A stretch of 42,179 nucleotides of DNA, taken from Leptolyngbyaceae cyanobacterium M33_DOE_097. Lineage in GTDB: Bacteria; Cyanobacteriota; Cyanobacteriia; Leptolyngbyales; Leptolyngbyaceae. Below the pieces are notes generated by a model that saw only the letters and a list, made by a program, of their open reading frames with translations, had not been told where the DNA came from and did no database searches. Each line of letters begins with the position of its first letter. The first letter of the stretch is position 1. This document shows, in pieces, positions 1-8,225 of this stretch. Location: NCBI GenBank assembly GCA_015296075.1, contig DVDV01000249.1:1-42179 (forward strand). The letters run 5' to 3'. Position numbers and translations under genes: made by a program.

Positions 1-128
1 CCCACTCCCTCCACGTACCACAATCAAAAGATTTCTAGATTTCTACGCCAACCAGCTGCATAAGCGTCATAATATCCTGTGCATGATGGCTCACTTGTAC
101 CAATTTTCTGTTGCCTCATACCATCGCC

Positions 129-929
129 ATGACTGATTCTTCTTCTGTTCCTGTCGTTCCCTCGGCTACCAGTGAGGCGACCCGCGACCAGCAGGTGCGC
201 TTTAAGAGTGAGGGGGGCAAGCTACTAATATTACTTCCGCCAGAGGGTGAAGGGGATATTGTCAATTCTGCGGCAATCTTGACCTGGGCCGAAATCTGGC
301 AGCAATTAAAGCACCGCCTTGATGCGAGCGATCGCTTTTGGCAACCAGAGACGGTTGTGCATTTGATCGCGCGCGATCGCCTGTTGGATGCTCGACAACT
401 GCAACAACTAGCCGAAGCCCTACTAGAAGCCCAACTTCATTTAAAGCGGGTCTACACCAGTCGGCGTCAAACAGCGGTTGCGGCGGCTACGGCAGGTTAC
501 TCTGTTGAGCAGCAATCACCTCTGGCACACCTCAATCAACCTTCAGGGGAAGGGGGGCAGGCGCTAGAAGAACCGCTGTATCTTGAAACCACCTTGAGAT
601 CGGGCGCTGAGGTTCAGCACAACGGCACCGTTGTCGTTTTGGGCGATGTGAATCCTGGCAGTGCGATCGTGGCGGCTGGCGATATCCTGATCTGGGGACG
701 GCTGCGCGGTACGGCCCATGCAGGTTCACGTGGCAATGCGCGGTGTGTGATTTTAGCTTTGCAGATGGAGCCGACCCAAATTCGGATTGCGAACTTTGTG
801 GCGCGTGCCCCCGAAACTCCTCCCGAACCTTACACCCCTGAAGTGGCTTATGTTTCAGAGCATGGCACAATTCGGATTACCAGAGCAGCCGATTTTCGCC
901 GCGCACAGTTTGAGGAAAACCCCAAATAA
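129..929 (+). CDS. minC: Septum site-determining protein MinC
   Basis: Inhibitor of FtsZ assembly that, recruited by MinD, blocks division away from midcell. The 266-residue product has a variable N-terminal half and a C-terminal MinC beta-helix domain at about residues 150-230, where an LETTLRSGAEV stretch is followed by the regular Gly/Val pattern (VVVLGDVNPGSAIVAAGDI, then GRLRGTAHAG) that forms the MinD-binding face. The frame is open upstream to a TTG at 111, but the ATG at 129 (MTDSSS) is the more plausible start; no strong Shine-Dalgarno is visible for either. minD follows after 113 bases and then minE, so the identity is supported by synteny as well as by the domain. Identification is secure; the exact start is not. 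Confidence 0.95.
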   Translation: MTDSSSVPVVPSATSEATRDQQVRFKSEGGKLLILLPPEGEGDIVNSAAILTWAEIWQQLKHRLDASDRFWQPETVVHLIARDRLLDARQLQQLAEALLEAQLHLKRVYTSRRQTAVAAATAGYSVEQQSPLAHLNQPSGEGGQALEEPLYLETTLRSGAEVQHNGTVVVLGDVNPGSAIVAAGDILIWGRLRGTAHAGSRGNARCVILALQMEPTQIRIANFVARAPETPPEPYTPEVAYVSEHGTIRITRAADFRRAQFEENPK

Positions 930-1042
930 GGTGGATTTCTGATACGGTCTTAACAGCCTCGATACGGAGTAAGGCAGCGAATTGCTCCGCTATAGTTAGA
1001 AAACCTCATTTTCTGTAAAACGTTTACTCAATTCTTCTATCC

Positions 1043-1849
1043 ATGAGTCGGATCATTGTTGTCACATCAGGCAAAGGCGGCGTTGGCAAAACTACCACAA
1101 CGGCAAACTTGGGCATGGCACTGGCCCGACGCGGGCGTAAAGTGGCTGTGATTGATGCCGATTTTGGTTTGCGTAATCTAGATTTGCTACTGGGGCTAGA
1201 AAATCGCATTGTGTACACGGCGCTGGATGTGTTAGCAGGACAATGCCGCTTAGAACAGGCGTTAGTGAAAGACAAGCGACACCCCAACCTGGTCTTGCTA
1301 CCTGCTGCGCAAAACCGCAACAAGGAGTCGGTCACACCGGAGCAAATGAAGAAGATTGTTGGAGCGTTGACCCAAGCGTTTCAATACATTTTGATTGACT
1401 GCCCTGCGGGGATTGAGATGGGCTTTCAAAATGCGATCGCGGCAGCCAGAGAATCCTTAATTGTCACCACTCCTGAAGTTTCAGCCGTACGGGATGCTGA
1501 CCGAGTTGTGGGTTTACTCGAAGCGGCGGGCATCAAAAATAACCGCCTCATCATCAACCGCATCCGTCCGGCGATGGTGCAGGCTAATGACATGATGTCG
1601 GTCGAAGATGTGCAAGAAATTTTGGCTGTTCCTTTAGTTGGCATTGTGCCAGATGATGAACGGGTGATTGTCTCCACTAACAAAGGGGAACCCTTAGTGC
1701 TAGCAGAGACATTAAGCCTTGCGGGGCAAGCCTTTGACAATATTGCCCGCCGTTTAGAAGGGGAAAGAGTCGAATTTCTTGACCTTAACGTTCCCAATGA
1801 CACCTTCTTCTCTAAATTGAGAAAAGTGCTTTCAACTAAGTTATTTTAG
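1043..1849 (+). CDS. minD: Septum site-determining ATPase MinD
   Basis: Membrane-cycling ParA/MinD-family ATPase that carries MinC to the membrane and is stimulated by MinE. The 268-residue protein opens with the deviant Walker A motif KGGVGKTT (about residues 10-17), followed by the switch-I region DADFGLRNLD and the Walker B-like ILIDCPAG. It ends in an amphipathic segment (FFSKLRKVLSTKLF) that matches the expected membrane-targeting helix. Length and motifs are typical for the family. It lies between minC and minE on the same strand. The gap to minE is 145 bases and contains a hairpin followed by a T-run. Confidence 0.98.
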   Translation: MSRIIVVTSGKGGVGKTTTTANLGMALARRGRKVAVIDADFGLRNLDLLLGLENRIVYTALDVLAGQCRLEQALVKDKRHPNLVLLPAAQNRNKESVTPEQMKKIVGALTQAFQYILIDCPAGIEMGFQNAIAAARESLIVTTPEVSAVRDADRVVGLLEAAGIKNNRLIINRIRPAMVQANDMMSVEDVQEILAVPLVGIVPDDERVIVSTNKGEPLVLAETLSLAGQAFDNIARRLEGERVEFLDLNVPNDTFFSKLRKVLSTKLF

Positions 1850-1889
1850 CTAGCTTTAACGAAGGGGATCTGCTTGAGGCAGGCATTTT

Positions 1890-1916
1890 GCACCCATTCT
1901 ACTGGGTTGCATTTTT
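1890..1916 (+). terminator. Hairpin plus T-run between minD and minE (possible terminator/attenuator)
   Basis: Bases 1890-1896 (GCACCCA) pair with 1903-1910 (TGGGTTGC) with one bulged T, leaving a six-base loop, and are followed directly by ATTTTTC. The shape resembles an intrinsic terminator, but the stem is short. It could reduce read-through into minE; strength is unknown. Confidence 0.4.
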
Positions 1917-1994
1917 CAATTTATCACTCATAATGAACTATCCTTTTCCTATCTTTGATGGCTCCATTTCTCTGACCGATACTCTGATGATGCA

Positions 1995-2477
1995 ATGCTA
2001 ATTGAATTTCTCGAACGGTTTTTTTCCCGCTCTGAAAGCAGTAGTCGTCTGTCTGCTAAAAACCGCCTCAAATTGGTACTGGCGCACGATCGCACTGACT
2101 TTCCACCCGCCACACTGGAAGCCATGCGAAAGGAGATCTTGGAGGTCGTTTCTCGCTACGTTGAACTCGACACTGAGGCAATGGAGTTTTCGCTTGAAAA
2201 TTCAGAACGTACCACCGCGCTGATTGCCAATCTCCCAATTCGACGGGTACGATCGCTCGAAGAAACCCGCAAACCAACTCCTGCTCCTGTAGAAGAAGCA
2301 GTTGTATCGGAACCAGAAGCAACTGCGATCGCGACCGAAACGGCTGAACCCACCGAAGCCCCCTCTCCAGTCGTCTCAGATGATGGGACACCTGAGATTG
2401 AGCCACTCCCGGCTGACTTTTTAGAGAATTCGCCCGATGCGCCCGATATTCCTAAGCCGGAGTCGGTCGGTTCTTAA
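1995..2477 (+). CDS. minE: Cell division topological specificity factor MinE with long acidic tail
   Basis: MinE stimulates MinD ATPase and sets the position of MinC/D. The first ~90 residues are a recognisable MinE: an amphipathic N-terminal membrane helix (LIEFLERFFSR), the anti-MinCD segment with AKNRLKLVLAHDR, then the dimerisation part with DTEAMEFSLE. The total is 160 residues against about 90-100 usual in the family. The extra ~70 residues are rich in Pro, Glu, Ala and Ser with a strongly acidic end and look disordered. The ATG at 1995 gives the proper MinE N-terminus. It closes the minCDE cluster; a short gap and a convergent gene follow. Confidence 0.95.
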   Translation: MLIEFLERFFSRSESSSRLSAKNRLKLVLAHDRTDFPPATLEAMRKEILEVVSRYVELDTEAMEFSLENSERTTALIANLPIRRVRSLEETRKPTPAPVEEAVVSEPEATAIATETAEPTEAPSPVVSDDGTPEIEPLPADFLENSPDAPDIPKPESVGS

Positions 2478-2543
2478 GCCCGTGGTTAGCAGAAGCGTGA
2501 TCGCCTCATGCATTAACCCCTGCCAAAAACAGGTAATTCTGTA

Positions 2544-3878
2544 CTAATCTTCGTCTGATTCGTCGAGTGCGATCGGTTTCTTCTCAAGTTGGCTGACCAG
2601 CACCTTATCGACCCGCGTACCATCCATATCTACAACTTCAAACCGTACCCCCTCCCACTCAAAATGCTCACTCGCGTGGGGAATGTGCCTTAGCATATAC
2701 ATTACAAACCCCCCTAGGGTGTGATACTCCTGGGTTTGCATCGGTGGCAAATCGTCGTGGTCAAACAAATCACGAAACTCATCAATGGGAAGCAATCCAT
2801 CTAACAGCCATGACCCATCTTCCCGTTGCACCACCATTGGCTCATCCTGAGCTTCCGCCGAAGGAAGATCCCCCACGATCGCTTCCATTAAGTCCGTCAG
2901 CGTCACCAGTCCTTCAATCCCACCGTACTCATCCGTCACAAGAGCGATGTGCATTCCCGTTTGTTTAAATTGCTCCAAAACCTTCAGCGCATGGGTGCTT
3001 TCAGGAATATAGAGGGGTGGTTGCAGAATCGCTTGAAGATCCACATCAGGGCTATTTAGACGAGCGCACAGCAGCGTGCTACCGCGCACAATTCCCAAAC
3101 ATTGGTCTAAACTTCGACGTGCAACCGGAAATCGAGAAGAGGGGCTTTCACTCACCTTCTCAATCAACTCGTCAAGCGACAGTTCAATGTCAAGCCAACT
3201 AATCTCTGTACGAGGAGTCATGAGTGACTTGACTGAGCGATCGCCCAACCGAAAGATGCGATTCACCATGTCATGCTCAGACTGCTCAAAAATGCCAGAC
3301 TCCGCTCCCTGCCGAATCATCACCTTAATTTCTTCTTCAGTCACAAACGGCTCTTCTGAATCCTGAATTCCCAAGAGCTTGAGCAGTAACTCGGTTGACG
3401 CACTGAGCAGATAAACGAGCGGGGCTGTCACGCGCGACAAAAGCCGCATGGGTTTTGCCACATTACAGGCAATCTGCTCTGGATTGTTAAGGGCAATTCG
3501 TTTGGGTACTAGCTCCCCAATGACAAGAGAAAGATAGGTGATAATGCCGACGACAATACCCACGCTAATTCCCTGGCTATAAGGTTTTAAGGCGGGCACC
3601 TGCGCTACTAACCCAGACAATCGCTCTGCCAGGGTTGCTCCCGCGATCGCACCACTGAGAACGCCGATCAGCGTAATGCCAATTTGGACAGTCGATAAAA
3701 AATTGTTGGGATTATCTGAGAGTCTGAGCGCCACTCTGGCTTTTCGATTTCCTTCACTGGCTAACTGCTCTAGGCGCACTTTGCGGGCAGAAATAACCGC
3801 AATCTCAGAGCCTGAAAAAATGCCATTCGCAATCATTAAAAGCAGAATAAAAATGATTTCGGTGGCGATCGCGGTCAT
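2544..3878 (-). CDS. CNNM/CorC-HlyC family membrane protein (DUF21-CBS-CBS-CorC domain)
   Basis: Integral membrane protein of the hemolysin-C/CNNM family, members of which are linked to magnesium or cobalt export. The 444-residue product shows an N-terminal DUF21 domain of about 190 residues with four hydrophobic segments and the ISARKVRLEQLASEGN signature. A pair of CBS modules follows (about 200-330, with PRTEISWLD, SRFPVARR and DEYGGIEGLVTLTDLMEAIVG), then a C-terminal CorC_HlyC domain (about 350-435, DGLLPIDEFRDLF). The ATG at 3878 (MTAIATEI) was preferred over a TTG four codons upstream. It is a single gene converging on minE. Family assignment is firm; the transported ion is not evident from sequence. 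Confidence 0.92.
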   Translation of the reverse strand: MTAIATEIIFILLLMIANGIFSGSEIAVISARKVRLEQLASEGNRKARVALRLSDNPNNFLSTVQIGITLIGVLSGAIAGATLAERLSGLVAQVPALKPYSQGISVGIVVGIITYLSLVIGELVPKRIALNNPEQIACNVAKPMRLLSRVTAPLVYLLSASTELLLKLLGIQDSEEPFVTEEEIKVMIRQGAESGIFEQSEHDMVNRIFRLGDRSVKSLMTPRTEISWLDIELSLDELIEKVSESPSSRFPVARRSLDQCLGIVRGSTLLCARLNSPDVDLQAILQPPLYIPESTHALKVLEQFKQTGMHIALVTDEYGGIEGLVTLTDLMEAIVGDLPSAEAQDEPMVVQREDGSWLLDGLLPIDEFRDLFDHDDLPPMQTQEYHTLGGFVMYMLRHIPHASEHFEWEGVRFEVVDMDGTRVDKVLVSQLEKKPIALDESDED

Positions 3879-4069
3879 TCCTGTTTCCAAATTCTTTAAT
3901 CACTATAGCGGTCGTCACACTGCTTCTGTCTCATAACAATAGAGGATGTCAGAGAGCATAGCCTGCACCAAAAGAATTACCCGAAAAATTATCTTCAGCC
4001 AGAGGCTAACTGGGAAGTGACCACCAAATGATTGGGGTAATAGTCGGCCAATTGTAAAGCTTCAAGATT

Positions 4070-4125
4070 TGGGGCGGAGGTTACGAGGGCGATCGCCCTG
4101 GAAAAGGCAGGCTGAACTAATGTCC
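4070..4125 (-). repeat. Partial copy of the dispersed mosaic repeat (middle module)
   Basis: This stretch (GGGGCGGAGGTTACGAGGGC, then GATCGCCCTG and GCTGAACTAATG) matches, on the minus strand, the middle module of the full copy near 23.1-23.5 kb. It is the main recognisable content of the 312-base gap between the CNNM gene and dtd. Confidence 0.6.
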
Positions 4126-4190
4126 TCAGCCACCTGGCGACAGCGATAAAACTCTGTACTATAAATCCAGATTCATTACCTCTTTACTCT

Positions 4191-4649
4191 ATGCGCGTTG
4201 TGATTCAGCGAGTTACGGCCTCTCAGGTCGTGGTCGATCGCGAGGTCGTTGGCAAAATTAGGCGTGGCTTAAACCTTTTGGTGGGCATTGCTGATACAGA
4301 CACCGAGGCCGAGCTAGAGTGGATGGCTCGCAAATGTTTGGATCTGCGGGTGTTTCCCGATGGGGAGGGGGGGCGCTTCGATCGCTCGGTGCAAGAGATT
4401 GAGGGTGAGTTATTGGTAATCAGCCAGTTCACTTTATATGGCGATTGTCGTAAGGGACGGCGACCTTCGTTTGACCGGGCAGCAACCCCGACCCAGGCAG
4501 AGGCAATGTATAAGAAATTTGTTGAAAAACTGCGTGCCAGCGGCTTAAAAGTCGAAACCGGAAAATTTGGTGCCATGATGCAGGTTTCAATTGAAAACGA
4601 TGGCCCGGTCACACTTCTGCTGGAGAAAGAGAACGTTGAATTGCCCTAA
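4191..4649 (+). CDS. dtd: D-aminoacyl-tRNA deacylase
   Basis: Hydrolyses D-amino acids (and mischarged glycine) from tRNA, a cytoplasmic proofreading step in translation. The 152-residue protein matches DTD length and shows both signatures of the active site: [17 protein letters not shown] in the middle and [15 protein letters not shown] near the C-terminus, which contains the cross-subunit Gly-Pro element. The start ATG at 4191 gives the standard MRVVIQRV N-terminus. It stands alone, with repeat sequence upstream and a Nif11-like gene downstream on the same strand. Confidence 0.96.
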   Translation: MRVVIQRVTASQVVVDREVVGKIRRGLNLLVGIADTDTEAELEWMARKCLDLRVFPDGEGGRFDRSVQEIEGELLVISQFTLYGDCRKGRRPSFDRAATPTQAEAMYKKFVEKLRASGLKVETGKFGAMMQVSIENDGPVTLLLEKENVELP

Positions 4650-4781
4650 TCTTTGTGTCTTTAGAAGAAGTTTTGATTTTTTCAACCAGGTAATGACTTG
4701 GCGACAGATGAAAAAGGGAATTATATTTTTATAAACTTCATGTAAGGTGACGTGCGATCGCCCATCCGAGGAGTTTGATTG

Positions 4782-5021
4782 ATGTCCTTAGAAAGCGCCC
4801 AACGATTTCTGGAAGCGGTCTCCTATGACGATGCTCTGCGTGAAAAATTCACCGGCGTAACCTGCCCGGATGAGTTTTTACGTTTGACGGAGCAACTTGG
4901 CTACAGCTTCACATCCGACGAGTTGATGAAAATTGCGAAAGAAGAAGGGGAAAACAAAGGTGTAACAACGCGCCGCACAACAGGCGTGTGGAAGTGGCTC
5001 CGCAACGTGAATTGGATCTAG
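4782..5021 (+). CDS. Nif11-like leader-peptide family protein, stand-alone
   Basis: A 79-residue protein whose first ~60 residues match the Nif11 domain: SLESAQRFLEAVSYDDALREKF, then the conserved ELGYSFTSDEL-type helix (here EQLGYSFTSDELMKIAKEE). In this family the domain serves either as the leader of ribosomal peptide natural products or as a small protein of unknown role. There is no Gly-Gly cleavage site and no Cys-rich core; the C-terminus is basic and aromatic (RRTTGVWKWLRNVNWI). The start at 4782 has a good Shine-Dalgarno, GAGGAG at 4768-4773, eight bases upstream. No lanthipeptide synthetase, transporter or nif gene is nearby, so natural-product production is not supported here. Confidence 0.85.
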   Translation: MSLESAQRFLEAVSYDDALREKFTGVTCPDEFLRLTEQLGYSFTSDELMKIAKEEGENKGVTTRRTTGVWKWLRNVNWI

Positions 5022-5107
5022 CCCTGTTTTGAAACTTTTTGGTTTGTTTAATTGACTGTTGCTGCAGCCCTAGAGTTCCCTGAGCCTCCCTGCAAAGGTC
5101 TAGTTCG

Positions 5108-5253
5108 TCCCAGTGGTTGATCAAAGGGGTTAAGGGTGAGGCGGTAACCCTGCTGCTCAGACTTAAACGACATCTTGCCTGCCTTACAGAAAGCGATTCG
5201 AAAAGTCAGATTGCTGGTGTGAGGGCGATCGCCCTTGTAACCGTCGCCTCACC
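5108..5253 (+). repeat. Dispersed mosaic repeat, copy with head and middle modules
   Basis: Starts near CCAGTGGTTGATCAAAGGGG, continues through a TTAAGGGTG...AACCCTGCTG...CTTAAACGACAT...TTGCCT pattern and ends in CTTGTAACCGTCGCCTCACC (5234-5253). Head and middle match the copies at 23.1-23.5 kb (inverted) and 40.5 kb. It occupies most of the 384-base gap before the S9 peptidase gene; nothing else is recognisable there. Confidence 0.75.
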
Positions 5254-5405
5254 CAACCCTTACCTGCTGTAAACAATTAGGGATCAGCGTTGAGATACCA
5301 GCGTTTTGCAGTCTTTTCGAGCAAAACGGGCTGCCAGTTCCCTCGTGGTTAAGCTACCCTGGCAAATAACTCATTCCCGTTCAGTTGCTCCTTTTGAGAA
5401 GTTGC

Positions 5406-7376
5406 ATGCGCTTTCTGAAACGTTTTCTTGCTCCCCTTTTAGCCACGATTCTTGTGATCGCCACTATGTCTACTGTTCACGCTGCGACCTTTCGCCCTAA
5501 CGAGAACCTGGTCACTGAAGGCATTCCCGACATTCCGATCAGCCTGGTCGAGGCCGTTGACCGATACACCGAATTTCGCGCGGCAGTTTTTGAGAGCTGG
5601 CATCCCACCCGCCGCGAGATGCTAATCACAACGCGCTTTGCCGATGTCCCCCAGATTCACCAGGTCAAAGCCCCTGGTGCCGCTCGCACCCAGTTGACCT
5701 TCTTTAAGGAACCGCCCGATAGCCCCAGCTACCAGCCCACCCAGGGCAATTACTTTGTGTTTAGCCGCGATGTTGGTGGCAATGAGTTTGCGCAGAACTA
5801 CCGCTACGACGTTGAAACAGGCGATGTCACCCTCCTGACCGACGGCAAATCCAAAAACTCGCTGGGGGTCTGGTCTACAGCGGGCGATCGCATGATTTAC
5901 ACCTCCACCCGCCGCAATGGAGCCGATAACGACTTCTATGTGATTGACCCGCTCCGCCCTGAGAGCGATCGCCTGCTGGCTCAGCTTCAAGGTGGGGGTT
6001 GGTATCCTTTAGCCTGGTCGCCCGACGACAAGAGCCTGGTGGCGTTGGAGTACGTTTCAGTCAACCAGAGCTATCTGTGGCTAGTGAATACATCCACTGG
6101 AGAAAAGCAAGCCCTGACACCCAAGCAAGCGGGGCAAGACCCCATTTTTTACGGTGGCGCAACCTTTAGCAAAGATGGCAAAGGGCTGTATCTCGTCAGC
6201 GATCGCGGCTCTGAGTTTCAACACCTGTTTTACCTCGACCTGGCAACGCGCGAGTTTACCGACCTCACCCCCAAACTCACCTGGGATGTTGAAAACTTCG
6301 ACCTCTCCTACGACGGCAAGTGGCTCGCCTATGCCAGCAATGAGGATGGTGTCAGCGTTTTGCACCTGATTGAGACTGCCACTCGGAAAGAAAGAGCTAT
6401 GCCACGCTTACCTTTAGGTCGCATTTTCAGCCTGGGTTGGCATCGCAACAGCCAAGATTTGGGGTTTACCCTGACTTCGGCGCGATCGACGGCAGATGCC
6501 TATTCGCTCAACATCACAACCAACCAGATTGAGCGGTGGACAACGAGTGAAACGGGCGGCATCAATATCTCTAATTTCTCTGAGGCAGAGTTAGTCCGGT
6601 GGCAGAGTTTTGACGGCAAAACCATTTCAGGCTTTCTCTATCGCCCACCCGCCAAATTTAAGGGCAAGCGTCCAGTGATGATCAATATTCACGGCGGCCC
6701 CGAAGGTCAGTCTCGACCGGGATTCTTAGGTCGCAACAACTATTACCTGAATGAGTTGGGTGTCGCGGTTCTCTTTCCTAATGTGCGCGGCTCAACGGGT
6801 TACGGCAAAACCTTTCTCAAACTCGACAACGGGTATTTGCGCGAAGACTCTGTTAAGGACATCGGGGCGCTGCTGGATTGGATCAAGACCCAACCTGACC
6901 TGGATGCCGATCGCGTGTTAGTGACCGGGGGCAGCTATGGCGGCTATATGTCTCTGGCAGTTGCAACCAACTACAGCGATCGGATTCGGGCGGCGATCAA
7001 TATTGTCGGCATTTCTAACTTTGTCACCTTTCTTGAGCGCACCGAGAGTTACCGCCGTGATCTGCGCCGAGTCGAGTATGGCGACGAACGAGATCCTAAA
7101 ATGCGCGAATTCTTGATCAAGATTTCGCCGTTGACAAACGCGAATCGCATTAAAAAGCCGCTGTTCGTGATTCATGGCCAGAATGACCCGCGCGTTCCAG
7201 TCGCAGAAGCAGAACAGATCGTCGAGACGGTTCGGAAGAGTGACACGCCCGTCTGGTACTTGATGGCAAAAGATGAGGGTCATGGCTTCGCGAAAAAGCC
7301 AAACATTGACTACCAGTTCTACGCCACTGTGCAGTTTCTGCAGAAGTACTTACTGAATGACTCTGCTCAAAAGTAA
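5406..7376 (+). CDS. Exported S9-family peptidase (prolyl oligopeptidase/acyl-aminoacyl peptidase type)
   Basis: Serine hydrolase that should cleave short peptides or acylated N-termini outside the cytoplasmic membrane. The 656-residue product has a signal peptide (basic MRFLKRF, a hydrophobic core, VHA as likely cleavage site). About 330 residues of WD40/TolB-like beta-propeller follow, with repeated SPDDKSL and DGKWLAYASNEDG-type blades, and then the alpha/beta-hydrolase domain. The catalytic triad is visible: Ser510 in GGSYGGYM, Asp594 in NDPRVP and His626 in EGHGF. The oxyanion-side motif INIHGGPEGQ is intact. The ATG at 5406 gives a clean signal peptide. The gene stands alone and is bracketed by direct copies of a dispersed repeat. 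Substrate is not predictable. Confidence 0.93.
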   Translation: MRFLKRFLAPLLATILVIATMSTVHAATFRPNENLVTEGIPDIPISLVEAVDRYTEFRAAVFESWHPTRREMLITTRFADVPQIHQVKAPGAARTQLTFFKEPPDSPSYQPTQGNYFVFSRDVGGNEFAQNYRYDVETGDVTLLTDGKSKNSLGVWSTAGDRMIYTSTRRNGADNDFYVIDPLRPESDRLLAQLQGGGWYPLAWSPDDKSLVALEYVSVNQSYLWLVNTSTGEKQALTPKQAGQDPIFYGGATFSKDGKGLYLVSDRGSEFQHLFYLDLATREFTDLTPKLTWDVENFDLSYDGKWLAYASNEDGVSVLHLIETATRKERAMPRLPLGRIFSLGWHRNSQDLGFTLTSARSTADAYSLNITTNQIERWTTSETGGINISNFSEAELVRWQSFDGKTISGFLYRPPAKFKGKRPVMINIHGGPEGQSRPGFLGRNNYYLNELGVAVLFPNVRGSTGYGKTFLKLDNGYLREDSVKDIGALLDWIKTQPDLDADRVLVTGGSYGGYMSLAVATNYSDRIRAAINIVGISNFVTFLERTESYRRDLRRVEYGDERDPKMREFLIKISPLTNANRIKKPLFVIHGQNDPRVPVAEAEQIVETVRKSDTPVWYLMAKDEGHGFAKKPNIDYQFYATVQFLQKYLLNDSAQK

Positions 7377-7423
7377 GCAGACGATCTAGCCTATTAGGAA
7401 TTTTGCCCCATTCCAATCCAACG

Positions 7424-7640
7424 AGCGATCTCGCTTGTAACCGTCGCCTCACCTCACCCGTACCCTCTGTAAATGCTCAGAGTGCCGATCTTCTTACCCT
7501 CAACATCTGGCTAGCTGGCCATTCAACACCAACACGCATGACCTTGCGGGGGTTGTAGGGGGGTGAGGCCCCTACACAGCGGGGGCGCGGGGGGAAGTCC
7601 CCCGATCTTGCGGCTCCGCCGCCCCCAAATCTCCGCTTTA
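7424..7640 (+). repeat. Dispersed mosaic repeat, copy with middle and tail modules
   Basis: Begins with a sequence sharing the exact 20-mer CTTGTAACCGTCGCCTCACC (7434-7453) with the copy upstream of the peptidase gene. It ends in a G/C-rich tail (about 7542-7637: GGGGGTTGTAGGGG, GTGAGGCCCCTAC, GAAGTCCCCCGATCTTGCGG, CTCCGCCGCCCCC) nearly identical to the inverted copy at 23191-23290. It fills the first part of the 845-base gap between the peptidase stop and the porin start. The rest of that gap, about 7640-8080, is AT-richer and holds nothing I can identify. Confidence 0.8.
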
Positions 7641-8083
7641 AACCAACTCTCTATATAACTAGCGAATCACTCTACTGAAATAGCAAAAGCTTTCTTTTGA
7701 ATTCATTCAATCTTTGCAGGGTTGGGGCGTGAATCCTCTATATTTGTCGTTTTCTGAATAGAACTTGGCATAAACCTGATAAGGATTGATTAGATTTCCA
7801 TCATTCAATAAATTAACCAACGGCTTGCAAATACCCGCCGCGACTGTAGCCAGTGTCCCAATTCTTACACAGCCTATCCGCCTTACATCGTCGTAGGTGA
7901 TTTGGCAGGTGTGCTACCGGGACTGTATGGATTGCAGAGCGCTTTTACATAAATTTCCGTGGATAGTTGTTCTGTTTGTAACAATTTTGGGCATATTGCC
8001 AGTTGATGGAACTTCTGAGATAGTTTGCCGTCTCAGAGAGTAATTTAGCTAGCGCGAAGACCACGATCGCGGCTGGCACGAGA

Positions 8084-8109
8084 AGCGCTGAGGCTTTTAC
8101 TTCGGCGCT
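8084..8109 (+). promoter_or_regulatory. Hairpin in the porin 5' leader region
   Basis: AGCGCTGAG (8084-8092) can pair with TTCGGCGCT (8101-8109), nine pairs including two G-T wobbles, with an eight-base loop. No T-run follows, so it is not a typical terminator; it lies about 110 bases ahead of the porin start and could be an untranslated-region structure. Function unknown. Confidence 0.35.
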
Positions 8110-8198
8110 CTATTGTATGACCATTTTTTCTCTCGTGAGAGTGGTGTGTGTTCCCCAGGAGCATCTCCCATCAACCTTTGAGGAGAAGGAGTCGTTTT

Positions 8199-8225
8199 AT
8201 GGAAAAGGATTTTTATTCGCAATGA
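8199..8225 (+). CDS. Eight-codon leader minigene overlapping the porin start
   Basis: An excellent Shine-Dalgarno, AAGGAG at 8186-8191 within AGGAGAAGGA, sits seven bases ahead of an ATG at 8199. That ATG opens a reading frame of only eight codons (MEKDFYSQ) whose TGA stop at 8223-8225 overlaps the porin ATG at 8222 as ATGA. The porin start itself has only a weakly placed AAGGA 12 bases upstream. The arrangement suggests translational coupling or re-initiation. Translation of the peptide is inferred, not shown. Confidence 0.45.
   Translation: MEKDFYSQ

Noticed and set aside
532-870. 112-codon minus-strand frame inside minC
   Set aside because: It is antisense to the conserved MinC C-terminal domain, has no recognisable domain and has a Cys/His/Arg-rich shadow composition.
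7150-7452. Minus-strand frame at the 3' end of the S9 peptidase gene
   Set aside because: It overlaps the catalytic domain in antisense and runs into repeat sequence; shadow frame.
7811-7952. Forty-odd codons without a stop, including a protein-like stretch ending GLYGLQSAFT, in the gap before the porin
   Set aside because: It lacks a start codon and the length is not significant; no homology is recognised. A translated search could revisit it as a gene remnant.
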